Positions 1 to 8,328 of a stretch of DNA of 64,000 nucleotides are shown piece by piece. The notes under the pieces are model-generated. The model saw nothing but the letters and a program-made list of their open reading frames with translations, made no database searches and had not been told where the DNA came from. The DNA is from JAPYTK01 sp964401935 (GTDB lineage: Bacteria > Myxococcota_A > Polyangia > Polyangiales > Polyangiaceae), in the NCBI GenBank assembly GCA_964401935.1, contig CAYOAL010000001.1, forward strand, positions 62,001 through 126,000, written 5' to 3'. Made by a program: the position numbers and the translations under genes. Within the stretch, counting starts at the first letter, position 1. Each line of letters opens with the position of its first letter.

Positions 1-437
1 GCGTGGTCGACGCGGTGCTCGCGCTCCTCGCCGCGCACCGCGCACAAGACCGGGTGACCCTCGCGAGCTTTCACACCCGCGTCATCGAGGCCGTGCGGCG
101 GAAGTTCGCGGGGCCGACGGTGCTCGCCCAGCGTGAGGTGCTGTGGCTCGTGGCCACCCCCCTCGCCGTCTTGCGCTTCACCGGTGTGAAGGGGAGCGCG
201 GTGCAGCTCCCTCCCCACGCCGGCGGCGTCGAGCTCGGGAGCACGCGCTTCATCGACAAGTGTCACAGCCTCGGCCTGCGCGTCGACTTCTGGACGGTGA
301 ACGACCCGGTGGTCGCCGACATCCTGCTCGCACGAGGCGCCGACGGCCTCATCTCCGACGACCCCGCGCGCTTGAAGCCGCTGTTCGAACGGCGCCGGGC
401 GCCGTTGCGGCTTTCGGGCCGCATCCATGAGGGCTAA
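1..437 (+). CDS. Glycerophosphodiester phosphodiesterase, C-terminal part
   Basis: The gene enters from the left edge, so its true start is outside the window; the frame is open from base 3 and ends at TAA 435-437. The C-terminal 140 residues have the closing strands of a GDPD TIM barrel: a 'RVTLASFH' strand, 'LRVDFWTVND' and 'GADGLISDDPARL', which match the last barrel motifs of bacterial UgpQ/GlpQ-type enzymes. These hydrolyse glycerophosphodiesters to glycerol 3-phosphate and an alcohol. The catalytic His/Glu residues lie upstream and cannot be checked. The next ORF follows after 11 bases and may be co-transcribed. Family call is good; substrate is unknown. Confidence 0.8.
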   Translation, partial: VVDAVLALLAAHRAQDRVTLASFHTRVIEAVRRKFAGPTVLAQREVLWLVATPLAVLRFTGVKGSAVQLPPHAGGVELGSTRFIDKCHSLGLRVDFWTVNDPVVADILLARGADGLISDDPARLKPLFERRRAPLRLSGRIHEG

Positions 438-448
438 GGTGGGCGCCG

Positions 449-748
449 ATGGCCGAGATCACCTTTCGCGACTTCGCTGGCGCCCTGATGGGCAACGACC
501 ACGCGCTCGCTGCGCAACACCTCGAGGCGCTCCTCGGCGTCGACGGCGCGACCGCCGCCGCTGGCACCGAGCACTTCGTGGCCCAGATGAAGGCGAGCCC
601 CGCGTTCATGGCCAAAGCGATGAGCATGCGCTCGGTGGTGGAGGGCGCCGACCGTGGCGCGCTGGTCGCCCTCCTCGCCGAGTGCTTCGCGCTGCCGGCT
701 CCCACCGCCGAGAGCGCGGCCGACACGCTGCTCAGCCGCTACGCCTGA
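449..748 (+). CDS. Small hypothetical protein (99 aa)
   Basis: Not recognised. It starts at ATG 11 bases after the phosphodiesterase stop, so it probably shares that transcript. The product is 99 residues, Ala-rich and predicted helical, without signal peptide, membrane segment or Cys. The composition (many Ala, Glu, short helices such as 'DHALAAQHLEALLGV') suggests a compact soluble helical protein. Codon use matches its neighbours, which supports it as a real gene. No function is proposed. Confidence 0.6.
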   Translation: MAEITFRDFAGALMGNDHALAAQHLEALLGVDGATAAAGTEHFVAQMKASPAFMAKAMSMRSVVEGADRGALVALLAECFALPAPTAESAADTLLSRYA

Positions 749-835
749 GACCGCGAGGGTCGCGCAAGCGCGCGGTCGCGCGGCGAGCGGAAAGTTCGCT
801 CCAAGAGCGGCAGCGCCGGGGCAAGCTCGGTGAGC

Positions 836-1708
836 TCAGGGCAACAGCTCGGTGAGGTCGCCGTAGGTCTCGGGCCGGCGGTCGCGGAAGAACTGCCACA
901 CGCGCCGCACCTCCTCGATCATGTCGAGGTCGCAGTCGGCCACGACGATGTCGTCCTCCGTCTCGCTGCCGGTGGCGAGGAAGTTGCCGCGCGGATCGAC
1001 GATGTAGCTCGTGCCGTAGAACCTGCCGAGGTCCCAGGGCTTCTCTTCGCCCACGCGATTGCTCGCGGCGACGAAGTAGCCGTTGGCGACGGCGTGCGCA
1101 GGTTGCTCGAGCTTCCAGAGGTACTGCGAGAGGCCCGCGACGGTGGCCGATGGGTTGAAGACGATCTCCGCGCCGTTGAGGCCGAGCAGACGCGCTCCCT
1201 CCGGGAAGTGGCGGTCGTAGCAGATGTACACCCCCACCTTGGCGAAGGCGGTCTGGAACACCGGATAGCCGAGGTTGCCGGGCTTGAAGAAGTACTTCTC
1301 CCAGAACCCGCTGGTGTGCGGGATGTGCTGCTTGCGGTACTTCCCGAGGTACTTCCCGTCGGCGTCGATGACCGCTGCCGAGTTGTAATACACCCCCGCC
1401 TGCTCGCGCTCGTAGAGCGGCACCACCATCACCATCTGGTGCTTCTTGCAGAGCTCTTGCATCGCCTCCGTGGTGGGGCCGGGGATCGACTCGGCGGCGT
1501 CGTACCACTTGGGATCTTGGCTCGGGCAGAAGTAGGGGCCGTTGAAGATCTCTTGCAAGCCGAGGATCTGCACCCCCTTCGCGGCGGCCTCCTCGATCAT
1601 CTTCACGTGCTTCGCGAGGGCCGCGTCCTGAATCTCTTGGACCGACTTGTCACCATCGTTGACCGCGTCGGATGCTTGGATGAGCCCTACTTTGACAATG
1701 CGCGCCAT
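836..1708 (-). CDS. Carbon-nitrogen hydrolase (nitrilase superfamily; N-carbamoylputrescine amidase / beta-ureidopropionase-like)
   Basis: The 290-residue protein has the full nitrilase-fold catalytic triad: Glu53 in 'LQEIFNGPYF', Lys126 in 'YRKQHIPH' and Cys163 in 'YICYDRHFPE'. The 'GFWEKYFFKPGN' segment and overall length are typical of the N-carbamoylputrescine amidase / beta-ureidopropionase branch, which releases CO2 and ammonia from N-carbamoyl amines. It is cytoplasmic. No agmatine deiminase or pyrimidine-catabolism gene lies beside it, so the substrate cannot be fixed from context. The ATG start directly precedes the family's usual N-terminal strand 'VKVGLIQ'. Confidence 0.9.
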   Translation of the reverse strand: MARIVKVGLIQASDAVNDGDKSVQEIQDAALAKHVKMIEEAAAKGVQILGLQEIFNGPYFCPSQDPKWYDAAESIPGPTTEAMQELCKKHQMVMVVPLYEREQAGVYYNSAAVIDADGKYLGKYRKQHIPHTSGFWEKYFFKPGNLGYPVFQTAFAKVGVYICYDRHFPEGARLLGLNGAEIVFNPSATVAGLSQYLWKLEQPAHAVANGYFVAASNRVGEEKPWDLGRFYGTSYIVDPRGNFLATGSETEDDIVVADCDLDMIEEVRRVWQFFRDRRPETYGDLTELLP

Positions 1709-1809
1709 GCTGATCAGTCCTCCCGGGTGAGGGAACCCTTTTTGGTGCGCACCGCGCCCTCCGTCAAGCTTCTACGTCGGCGAGGAGCTGTCGGCGACGA
1801 CGAGGCGGC

Positions 1810-2343
1810 TCACAGCCGAGGCTCGAGCACGCAGTCGAGGTTCTGCTCGACGCAGGCGTCGAGCAGCGCCTCGCGCGCCTTCGACACGGGCACGGAAGGA
1901 GGTATGTCGATGTCGGCTCTCAACACGAAGGTGGGGGTCCCCGTCATGGGCGCGTGGACGACGGCGGTGTCGAGCGCGGCCACGTTGATCTCGAACCGCG
2001 ACAAGACGCCGCTGACCCGCTGCACGATGCCTGGGTGATCCAGGCCGGTCACTCGCAGACGATACAAGAGCGCCTGCTTCGGCTGGGCCGGCGCCGTCTC
2101 CTTGAAGAAGAGGGAGAGGTTCAGCCGGTCGCCAACCGGCCCACTCGCGGTCTGGATCTGCTCCATCGCGTCGGAACCGCCTGAAATCAGCATCACGAGC
2201 GCAAACTCCCCGCCCAAGACGGCCATCCGGCTGTCCTCGATGTTGGCGCCACGCTCGTGAATGAGCTTCGAGAGCTCGCTCACCAGGCCCGGTCGATCGG
2301 AGCCCACCGCGGTGAGGACCAACAGTTTCCTTTGCTCGTTCAT
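1810..2343 (-). CDS. Tandem ACT-domain regulatory protein (GcvR-like)
   Basis: The protein has two ACT domains in tandem, about residues 6-80 ('LLVLTAVGSDRPGLVSELS') and 90-165 ('YRLRVTGLDHPGIVQRVSG'), each with the Asp-x-Pro-Gly turn that binds amino-acid ligands. Double-ACT proteins of about 180 residues resemble GcvR, which in E. coli controls the glycine-cleavage operon by binding an activator; no gcv gene or GcvA-type regulator is nearby, so the target is unknown. I choose the ATG at 2343; an in-frame ATG at 2361 would add six residues. It diverges from the PrsW gene with only about 35 bases between the starts. Confidence 0.82.
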   Translation of the reverse strand: MNEQRKLLVLTAVGSDRPGLVSELSKLIHERGANIEDSRMAVLGGEFALVMLISGGSDAMEQIQTASGPVGDRLNLSLFFKETAPAQPKQALLYRLRVTGLDHPGIVQRVSGVLSRFEINVAALDTAVVHAPMTGTPTFVLRADIDIPPSVPVSKAREALLDACVEQNLDCVLEPRL

Positions 2344-2378
2344 CGTGGAGCCGTAGCACAACCCCCGAAGGGATCGCT

Positions 2379-4097
2379 ATGATCGCCCCCGTGTCGAGCC
2401 ACTGGCAGGGCGGGGGGCAACCTCCCCACGGGCCCCCGCAACCAGGCAGCGGCGTGCACCCCGACCATGGGCAGCAGCCTCAGGGACAGTGGCCGCAGGG
2501 GCAGCCGCTTCGGCGGCAGCAGCCGCACCTTCACGGCCAAACGCCCTACCTCCAAGCGCCCGACGGGAGACACCCGCAAGAACCGCACGACCCTCGGCAT
2601 CACTACGCCGAACAAGCAGCGCACGCTCAGCAGCAGCCCTACCCGCAGCCGCTTCCCCACCCGCAGCAGCAGTCTTATCCGCAGCAGCAGCCTTATCCGC
2701 AGCAGCAGCCTTATCCGCAGCAGCAGCCCTATCCGCAGCAGCAGCCCTATCCGCAGCAGCCCTATCCGCAGCAGCCCCATCCGCAGCAGCCCTACGCCCA
2801 ACACCATGCCGCCCAGCAGCAGGCCCATCCGCAGCAGGCCCAGGCGAGAGAACAGGCCTACGCCCAAGAGCAGGCTCAGGCGCGAGAACAGGCCCACGCC
2901 CAGCAGCAGCGCTACCAACACCACGACGCCTACGCGCAGCAGCGAGCCAACGCGCAGCAACAGGCCTACATGCAGCAGCTCCACCAACGCGAGGCCTATG
3001 CCGCCCCGGGATATCCCCCCCAAGCGCAGGGCGTGCCCGATCCGGATCAGTGGCGACGCTTCTCGGGCTGTGGCTGCCTCGTCCTCGGCTGCGCCGCGGG
3101 CGGCGTCATCTTCGCGCTCGAGCTGCTCGGGGCCGCGATGGTGCACGGCCACGCCGCGTTATGGTCGGTGATCTTGGCGTTCGTGCCCGTGGGTTTGTAT
3201 CTGAGCGTGCCCTTCTTGATCGACCGCTACGATCCCGAGCCGTGGTGGGCGCTCGCCGGTGTCTTCGCCTGGGGAGCGCTGTTCGCCACCGGCGTGTCCG
3301 CGATCGTCAACACCATCGTGCAGAGCCAGCTCGGCGTGTTCGCGTCGGCCGCCATCAGCGCCCCGCTCATCGAAGAGCTCACCAAAGGCATGGCCATCTT
3401 CGGCATCGTGGTGTTCGTGAGGCGGGAGTTCGATGGCGTCGTCGACGGCATCATCTACGGCACCTTCGCCGGCATCGGCTTCGCCGCGGTGGAGAACGTG
3501 GGCTACTACTTTCGCTACCGCAACATCATCGAAGAGGTGTTCATCCTGCGCGGCGTCCTCTCCCCCTGGCTGCATCCTCTGTTCACCTCGATGATCGGCC
3601 TCGGCTTCGGTCTCGCGCGCGAGCACGGCGCCACCTGGGCGAAGCTGGTGTTCCCGCTCGGTGGCTACGGAGTGGCGGTGTTCCTGCACGCCTTGTGGAA
3701 CGGGTCGAGCTTCCTCGTCCCCGGCTCGAGCTTCTTCCTGCTCGCCAAGGCGGGGGTCGGCATCCTCCTCGCGCTCGCCTTTATCGGCGTGATCATCCGG
3801 CTCGTCATCCGCAAGGGCCGAACGATCCGCGAGTTTCTGAAGGACGAGGTGCTGATCGGCACCATGACCCAAGAGGAGCTCGATCTGGTGTGCTCGCCCT
3901 TTGCGCGCATGAGCGCCCGCGCCCGCTATGGCAAGGCGGGCCACGACTTCGTCTACGCGGCGGCGCGCCTGTCGCTGAGCAAGTGGCACACCGCGCGCGC
4001 GTACAGGGGCCAGAAGCACACGATCAGCGCTGACTTCATCGGCCCCTACCGCCAAGAGATGGCGCGCCTGCGGCAGCTGATGTACGCGCCGCGCTGA
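2379..4097 (+). CDS. PrsW-family intramembrane metalloprotease with Q/P-rich repeat N-terminus
   Basis: The 572-residue protein has two parts. Residues about 1-215 are low-complexity, Gln/Pro/Tyr/Ala-rich, with tandem QQQPYP and QQPYP units followed by QA-rich sequence. Residues about 225-460 form a polytopic membrane domain with the PrsW signatures: 'PLIEELTKG' (double Glu), 'AAVENVGYYF' (Glu/Asn/Tyr), 'WLHPLFTS' and 'FLHALWN' (His ligands). PrsW proteases cleave transmembrane proteins; in Bacillus subtilis PrsW cuts the anti-sigma factor RsiW. The C-terminal 100 residues are soluble. No obvious substrate is adjacent. The repeat arm is a lineage-specific addition, probably cytoplasmic and disordered. 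Confidence 0.85.
   Translation: MIAPVSSHWQGGGQPPHGPPQPGSGVHPDHGQQPQGQWPQGQPLRRQQPHLHGQTPYLQAPDGRHPQEPHDPRHHYAEQAAHAQQQPYPQPLPHPQQQSYPQQQPYPQQQPYPQQQPYPQQQPYPQQPYPQQPHPQQPYAQHHAAQQQAHPQQAQAREQAYAQEQAQAREQAHAQQQRYQHHDAYAQQRANAQQQAYMQQLHQREAYAAPGYPPQAQGVPDPDQWRRFSGCGCLVLGCAAGGVIFALELLGAAMVHGHAALWSVILAFVPVGLYLSVPFLIDRYDPEPWWALAGVFAWGALFATGVSAIVNTIVQSQLGVFASAAISAPLIEELTKGMAIFGIVVFVRREFDGVVDGIIYGTFAGIGFAAVENVGYYFRYRNIIEEVFILRGVLSPWLHPLFTSMIGLGFGLAREHGATWAKLVFPLGGYGVAVFLHALWNGSSFLVPGSSFFLLAKAGVGILLALAFIGVIIRLVIRKGRTIREFLKDEVLIGTMTQEELDLVCSPFARMSARARYGKAGHDFVYAAARLSLSKWHTARAYRGQKHTISADFIGPYRQEMARLRQLMYAPR
2655..2800 (+). repeat. In-gene tandem repeat encoding QQQPYP/QQPYP units
   Basis: An 18-base unit (CAG CAG CAG CCT/CCC TAT CCG) is repeated about five times, then gives way to 15-base units lacking one CAG. 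The reading frame is kept throughout, and all units encode Gln-Gln-(Gln)-Pro-Tyr-Pro. It lies inside the PrsW-family gene and is a likely site of length variation by slippage or recombination. Confidence 0.9.
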
Positions 4098-4139
4098 GGC
4101 GAGGTGGTGCGTCCGCTTCGTCGTGAGCTCGCGCCGTCT

Positions 4140-4895
4140 TCAGTCGGCGTCGAGCCAGTGCTCCACGAGCCACGCCAGGCTGTCCGCGCTCTCTCGCAGC
4201 TCACGATCCACCGCGAGCGCCGCGGCGCCATCGCCTTCGCCATAGCAGCGCGCGAACAACACCCACGTGGAGAGCTCGTAGTGATGCAGGAGCGCGGCGT
4301 AGGGGTGAGCCTCGAGGCCCTCGAAGACCGCCGCCGCGGCTTCGAGATCGGGCGCCTCGAGGAGCTGCCTCGAGCCGTCGAACAAGAGCTGTCGCAACCC
4401 CTCGAAGGCCGCCTCCGGATCGCGGCTCGCCCCCGCGAGAAGCGCAGCGAACGCGTCCTCGTCGAGCCCTGCGTCGAAGGCCGCCTCGGTCATGGCCGGT
4501 ACTTGCGTGGCGAGGAACGAGCTCTCGGGAGCGTGACCGAGCAGGCGTCCCACGAGATAGAGGTCGAAGGCGCTCGCCACGGCCTCGGCGAGGAGGAGGC
4601 CAGCCGCAGAGCGTGAGGCCGCGCCGAGGCGCGCCGCGGCCGCCGCGTGCCAGGCGTTGTGAGCGACCTGATCGGCGGCGATCACGTCGTCTGCCAACAC
4701 CTCCGCCACGTCGCCGGGCCGCCAGAACGCCAGGTTCAGCACCAGGGCGTGATCGGCACGCTCCCCGCTCATCACCGCGAAGCGGGTGTTGGAGGCGCGT
4801 AGCCAGCGCTTGAGCTCCGCGTATACGCCCACATGAGCGAGCGATCGCTCGTCCTCGATGGAGAGGTCATCCAGCTGCAGCCACGTGAGGCCCAT
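4140..4895 (-). CDS. Hypothetical helical protein (251 aa)
   Basis: Not recognised. The product is Ala/Leu/Glu-rich and predicted all-helical, without signal peptide or membrane segment. The middle part ('AHNAWHAAAAARLG', 'ASAFDLYLVGRLLGH') and the C-terminal half read like TPR/HEAT-type helical pairs, but no repeat consensus is clear. The ATG at 4895 ('MGLTWLQLDDL') is preferred, with a purine-rich GGGGAGA about 17 bases upstream; an in-frame ATG at 4946 would leave almost no space before the divergent lipoprotein gene at 4955. It converges with the PrsW gene across 42 bases. Confidence 0.6.
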   Translation of the reverse strand: MGLTWLQLDDLSIEDERSLAHVGVYAELKRWLRASNTRFAVMSGERADHALVLNLAFWRPGDVAEVLADDVIAADQVAHNAWHAAAAARLGAASRSAAGLLLAEAVASAFDLYLVGRLLGHAPESSFLATQVPAMTEAAFDAGLDEDAFAALLAGASRDPEAAFEGLRQLLFDGSRQLLEAPDLEAAAAVFEGLEAHPYAALLHHYELSTWVLFARCYGEGDGAAALAVDRELRESADSLAWLVEHWLDAD

Positions 4896-4954
4896 ATCGG
4901 TCTGTTGTTGGTCTCCCCTTGAAAGCCCGGTCGTCACATGCCACATACGCGGAA

Positions 4955-6118
4955 ATGTCGAACCGAGTCAGCTACGTTCTCATTTGTGCGGCGGCTTTGT
5001 CGTCGCTTGCAACGAGCGGCTGCAAGGAGGATCCACCTCCCCCGCCCATCGCGTCCACACCTTCCGGTGAAGTGACGGGTGAGCAAGCGGCGGGGTCGGC
5101 CGTGGCGATGCGCCCCGACGCGCGTGGTCAGGTGCCACGGGTCGACGCCGTCACCACCAAGGTCAATCGAATCGAGGCCTGCTTCTGGGGCTCGCTCGGT
5201 CTCGCGAAGACACGCGACGCCTACCTCGCGAGCACCAAGGCCGGGGAGCCCACCGCCGAGAAGCTGCCCGAGTTCGGCGAGTTCCCGGAGCACGAGAAGC
5301 GCGCCGATGCGCTCAAGAAGGCGGGCCGAGAGACGAAGACCAAGGCGATCAACCTGCCCTACCTCCGCCATCTTCGAGCCTGCAAACACGCCAAGTCGGG
5401 CACAGACGCGGAGATGAAGGAGATCGACGCGGCGCTGACCGACTGGGAGGCCTACGCGTCACAGCTGCACGAGACGCTCGTGAAGGCCACCCGCTACTAC
5501 TCGCGCGACGGCTTCACCAAGGACGAGTTCAAGGAGGGCAAGGCCCACCACGAGAAGCTCAAGGAGCTCCTGCCCCAGCTCGACGAGAAGTTCGGGGCAT
5601 TCGCCGCCGCGATGAAGACGTGGCGCGACGCCAACAAAGACTACAAGCCCAAGGAAGAGCTCGACGAGGGTGGAAAGGTGGCTCACGAGGCCCTCCAGAA
5701 GGCGCAGGCCGCCACCGAGCTGCTCATGGCCGACAAGCGCGACAAAGCGGCCATCGACGCGGCGATCGCCGAGGTCCAGAAGCTCTACGACGAGCTCGAG
5801 ACCATTCGCACCGAGCAGCGCCGGCCCCCCCACCCGAAGGTCGTGGGCCCCAAGCTGAAGGAGTTCATCGACGCCGCCACCGCCGCCGCTCAGGTGGAGG
5901 GCGACGGGAAGCTGAGCGCCGATCAGCTCTACGCGCCCACGTCGGGCTTGGCCCTTCTGTTCGAGCTCAACCAGCGCTCCATCGAGCAGCTTCTCCGCCA
6001 GCGCTCCGCGGTCAACAAGAAGCCGCTCCGGGCGGCCGACCCCCGCTCCATGGACGAGCAGCCCGCCGCCGACGGCGACTCCACCAAGCGGGTGCGCCGC
6101 GGCCTGCGCCAAGAGTAG
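4955..6118 (+). CDS. Lipoprotein, DUF3829/YiiG-like
   Basis: A lipoprotein signal (hydrophobic 'YVLICAAALSSLATSGC', lipobox TSGC) is followed by a Pro-rich linker and a charged, mostly helical domain of about 320 residues. Spaced Glu/Lys/Ala helices, 'YYSRDGF' and the 'LKEFIDAATAA' region resemble the DUF3829 (YiiG) family of outer-membrane-associated lipoproteins, whose function is not known. The ATG at 4955 places the signal peptide at the N-terminus; an upstream in-frame ATG at 4919 would bury it. The mature protein is probably anchored in the envelope facing the periplasm. Confidence 0.7.
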   Translation: MSNRVSYVLICAAALSSLATSGCKEDPPPPPIASTPSGEVTGEQAAGSAVAMRPDARGQVPRVDAVTTKVNRIEACFWGSLGLAKTRDAYLASTKAGEPTAEKLPEFGEFPEHEKRADALKKAGRETKTKAINLPYLRHLRACKHAKSGTDAEMKEIDAALTDWEAYASQLHETLVKATRYYSRDGFTKDEFKEGKAHHEKLKELLPQLDEKFGAFAAAMKTWRDANKDYKPKEELDEGGKVAHEALQKAQAATELLMADKRDKAAIDAAIAEVQKLYDELETIRTEQRRPPHPKVVGPKLKEFIDAATAAAQVEGDGKLSADQLYAPTSGLALLFELNQRSIEQLLRQRSAVNKKPLRAADPRSMDEQPAADGDSTKRVRRGLRQE

Positions 6119-6129
6119 CCCGCTCCAAG

Positions 6130-6240
6130 CAACTCGACCGGAGAAGACCCGAGCTCTCGCGAAGCTCTCGCGCAGCGCGCTCGGGGCTTCGGGCCCCAAG
6201 CACAACCCGGTGGGAGGGGCGGTGGCGCCGGGGTAGGCCC
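6130..6240. repeat. Degenerate copy of a dispersed intergenic hairpin repeat
   Basis: This gap between two convergent genes shares blocks with 36218-36344: ACCGGA, a purine stretch, CCCGA, GCTCTCG and GAAGC, then an imperfect GC-rich hairpin ending in GGGCCCCAAGC. The downstream hairpin of the better copies is not preserved. It may also act as a transcription stop between the DUF3829 and nuoH genes. Confidence 0.45.
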
Positions 6241-6241
6241 T

Positions 6242-8269
6242 TCAGATGAACGGGTTCAGGTGGACGGGCTGGCGGGATGCCTTCACGTTGAACTTCACGC
6301 GACGCGCGAAGTAGACCAAGAGCACCAACCACACTGCGAAGGTCGCGATGCCGATCGCGGTCTGCGCCGCGGCAGGGATGACCATGGTGCCCGCCGTGGG
6401 GAGACCGTCCCCACCGAGCGCCCCCGGCGTCGGTGAGGTGGCGAGCACCCACAGCGCGCACAACATGAACGCCGCGAACGACATCGGCACGAACCACTTC
6501 CAGCAGAGGTTCATGAGCTGATCGATACGTACCCGCGGCAACGTCCAGCGGATCCAAATCACGATGAAGATCAGGATCCACGATTTGAGCAGGAACAAGA
6601 ACGCGCCGAAGAGCTGCAGACCCAGGTTCGCCTCCTGCTCGCTCGGCGACACGCCCGGGATCTGCCAGCCGCCCAGGAACAGGGCAGACGCGATGCCACA
6701 GAACACGAACACGTTGGCCCACTCTGCGAAGAAGAAGAACAGGTACCGCATGCCCGAGTACTCGGTGGAGTAGCCGGCGACGAGCTCGCTCTCGGCCTCG
6801 GGCAAGTCGAACGGCGCGCGGTTGCCCTCGGCGAGCGCGGTCGTGAAGAACAGGAAGAACAGCCCGAAGGTGACCGGGTTGCGGAACACGAACCAGTACC
6901 AGGGCCAACCTCCCACCACGAGGCGCGAGTCGCCCACCATGCCGGGCCCGCCCTGCGCGATGATGATGTCTTGCATGCTCAGCGAGCCGGTCATCATCAC
7001 GATGCACACGATCGACACCGCCGCCGGGATCTCGTAGCTGATCACCTGCGCCGCCGCGCGGATACCGCCGAGCAGCGACCACTTGTTGTTGGACGCCCAG
7101 CCGCCGGTCATGAGGCCGATGGCCACCAGCGAGGTGACGGCGATCACGAACAAGATGCCGATGTCGAGATCGGCGGCGATCAGGTACTGGCCGAACGGCA
7201 TCACCACGAAGGTGGCCGACACGCCGATGAACACGAGGTAGGGGGCGAGTCGGAAGAGCCAAGAATCGGTGTCGGTGGGGACGATGTCCTCCTTCATGAT
7301 CGACTTGATGCCGTCGGCGATCCAGACGAGAAAACCTTGGGGTCCCGCACGGTTGGGTCCCACGCGAGACTGCATACGGGCCGACACCCGACGCTCCACC
7401 CACGTGATGATGCCGGCGGTCGGCGCCATGAAGATGAGGATGATGAAGGTGGCGATGCCGAGGATGAGCAGCGCAGCGAGGATGTCGTCGGGGATCGAGC
7501 CTGCGTCGAAGCCGCTCACCGAGATCTGACGGGCTACCGTCTCCTCGCCACGCGCGACGGTGATGTCGGTGAGGCGCGCGCCACTCGGCGGGATGATGTC
7601 GGCGACGCCGGTCACCGTCACGCCCCCGAAGGTCTTGATCACGTCGCCGGGCAAGAGGCCCACCTTGTCTGCCGCGCTCGCCGGTCGCACGGCACCGATG
7701 GTGAGCCCGCCGGAGTGAGGCGTGCTCGCCATGTCGGCGACGATCCCCATGTGCTCGAGCGCGGCCTCGCCCTTCTTGGTGCGGGCCTCGACCACCACGC
7801 GTCGGGCGGACGGCGGGCGGAAGTCGAGCGTGACCCCGTGCACCTTGCCCTGCACCCCCTGAGCCCCCTCGGCAGAGGGCGGGAAGCGCACGATCACGTC
7901 ACCGCGGAACGTGGTGTGGGCGGCCTCCTCGCCGGTGCCGCAGAGGAGCGTCTGGAGCCCCTCGGTGAACGTGAACGACACCTTGTCGGGGGTGGGTTTG
8001 GCCCCCTCGATGGTGGTCTCGAAGTCGGTCCCTTCGGCCCCCGGGCGGTACAGCTTCCCCTGGAGCGTGACGCTGGCGTACTTCACGTCGCCGCTCGGCA
8101 GGTTGGTGCCGAGGACTTCGATGGTGTCCCCCACCTCGACATCGCGCGGCGCGACGTCGATCACGTTGAGCAGGTTGGCCGAATCCGAGGCGCGACAGCT
8201 CCAGGCCACGAAGGCGATGAGCAGCGTCAAGAGCACGCGCACGGTCCTGCCGCGAGGTAGTCTGGGCAT
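6242..8269 (-). CDS. nuoH: NADH-quinone oxidoreductase subunit H with N-terminal lipoprotein-like/PDZ extension
   Basis: One uninterrupted 675-residue frame. Residues about 258-675 are NuoH, the quinone-proximal membrane subunit of complex I, with 'WVERRVSARMQSRVGPNRAG', 'ADGIKSIMKED' and the acidic quinone-cavity loop 'EGNRAPFDLPEAESELVAGY'. Ahead of it sit a signal or anchor sequence (residues 9-24, ending in 'VAWSC'), an immunoglobulin/IPT-like beta region (about 35-155) and a PDZ domain (about 170-252: 'GLTIGAVRPASAADKVGLLPGDVIKTFGG'-type fold, split here by eye). Ordinary NuoH is about 330-430 residues. The extension should face the periplasm. No other complex I gene is adjacent. The ATG at 8269 is the most upstream start that keeps the signal peptide. 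Confidence 0.9.
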   Translation of the reverse strand: MPRLPRGRTVRVLLTLLIAFVAWSCRASDSANLLNVIDVAPRDVEVGDTIEVLGTNLPSGDVKYASVTLQGKLYRPGAEGTDFETTIEGAKPTPDKVSFTFTEGLQTLLCGTGEEAAHTTFRGDVIVRFPPSAEGAQGVQGKVHGVTLDFRPPSARRVVVEARTKKGEAALEHMGIVADMASTPHSGGLTIGAVRPASAADKVGLLPGDVIKTFGGVTVTGVADIIPPSGARLTDITVARGEETVARQISVSGFDAGSIPDDILAALLILGIATFIILIFMAPTAGIITWVERRVSARMQSRVGPNRAGPQGFLVWIADGIKSIMKEDIVPTDTDSWLFRLAPYLVFIGVSATFVVMPFGQYLIAADLDIGILFVIAVTSLVAIGLMTGGWASNNKWSLLGGIRAAAQVISYEIPAAVSIVCIVMMTGSLSMQDIIIAQGGPGMVGDSRLVVGGWPWYWFVFRNPVTFGLFFLFFTTALAEGNRAPFDLPEAESELVAGYSTEYSGMRYLFFFFAEWANVFVFCGIASALFLGGWQIPGVSPSEQEANLGLQLFGAFLFLLKSWILIFIVIWIRWTLPRVRIDQLMNLCWKWFVPMSFAAFMLCALWVLATSPTPGALGGDGLPTAGTMVIPAAAQTAIGIATFAVWLVLLVYFARRVKFNVKASRQPVHLNPFI

Positions 8270-8328
8270 TGCCGACCGCTTATAGATCGAGAGGCTCGTC
8301 AGGTCGAGATTCAGGCCGCCCCCCCTGC

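Noticed and set aside
2670..2760. Several TTATCCGCA strings resembling DnaA boxes
   Set aside because: They are the codons for Tyr-Pro-Gln in the tandem QQQPYP repeats of the PrsW gene, all in one orientation, with no AT-rich unwinding region.
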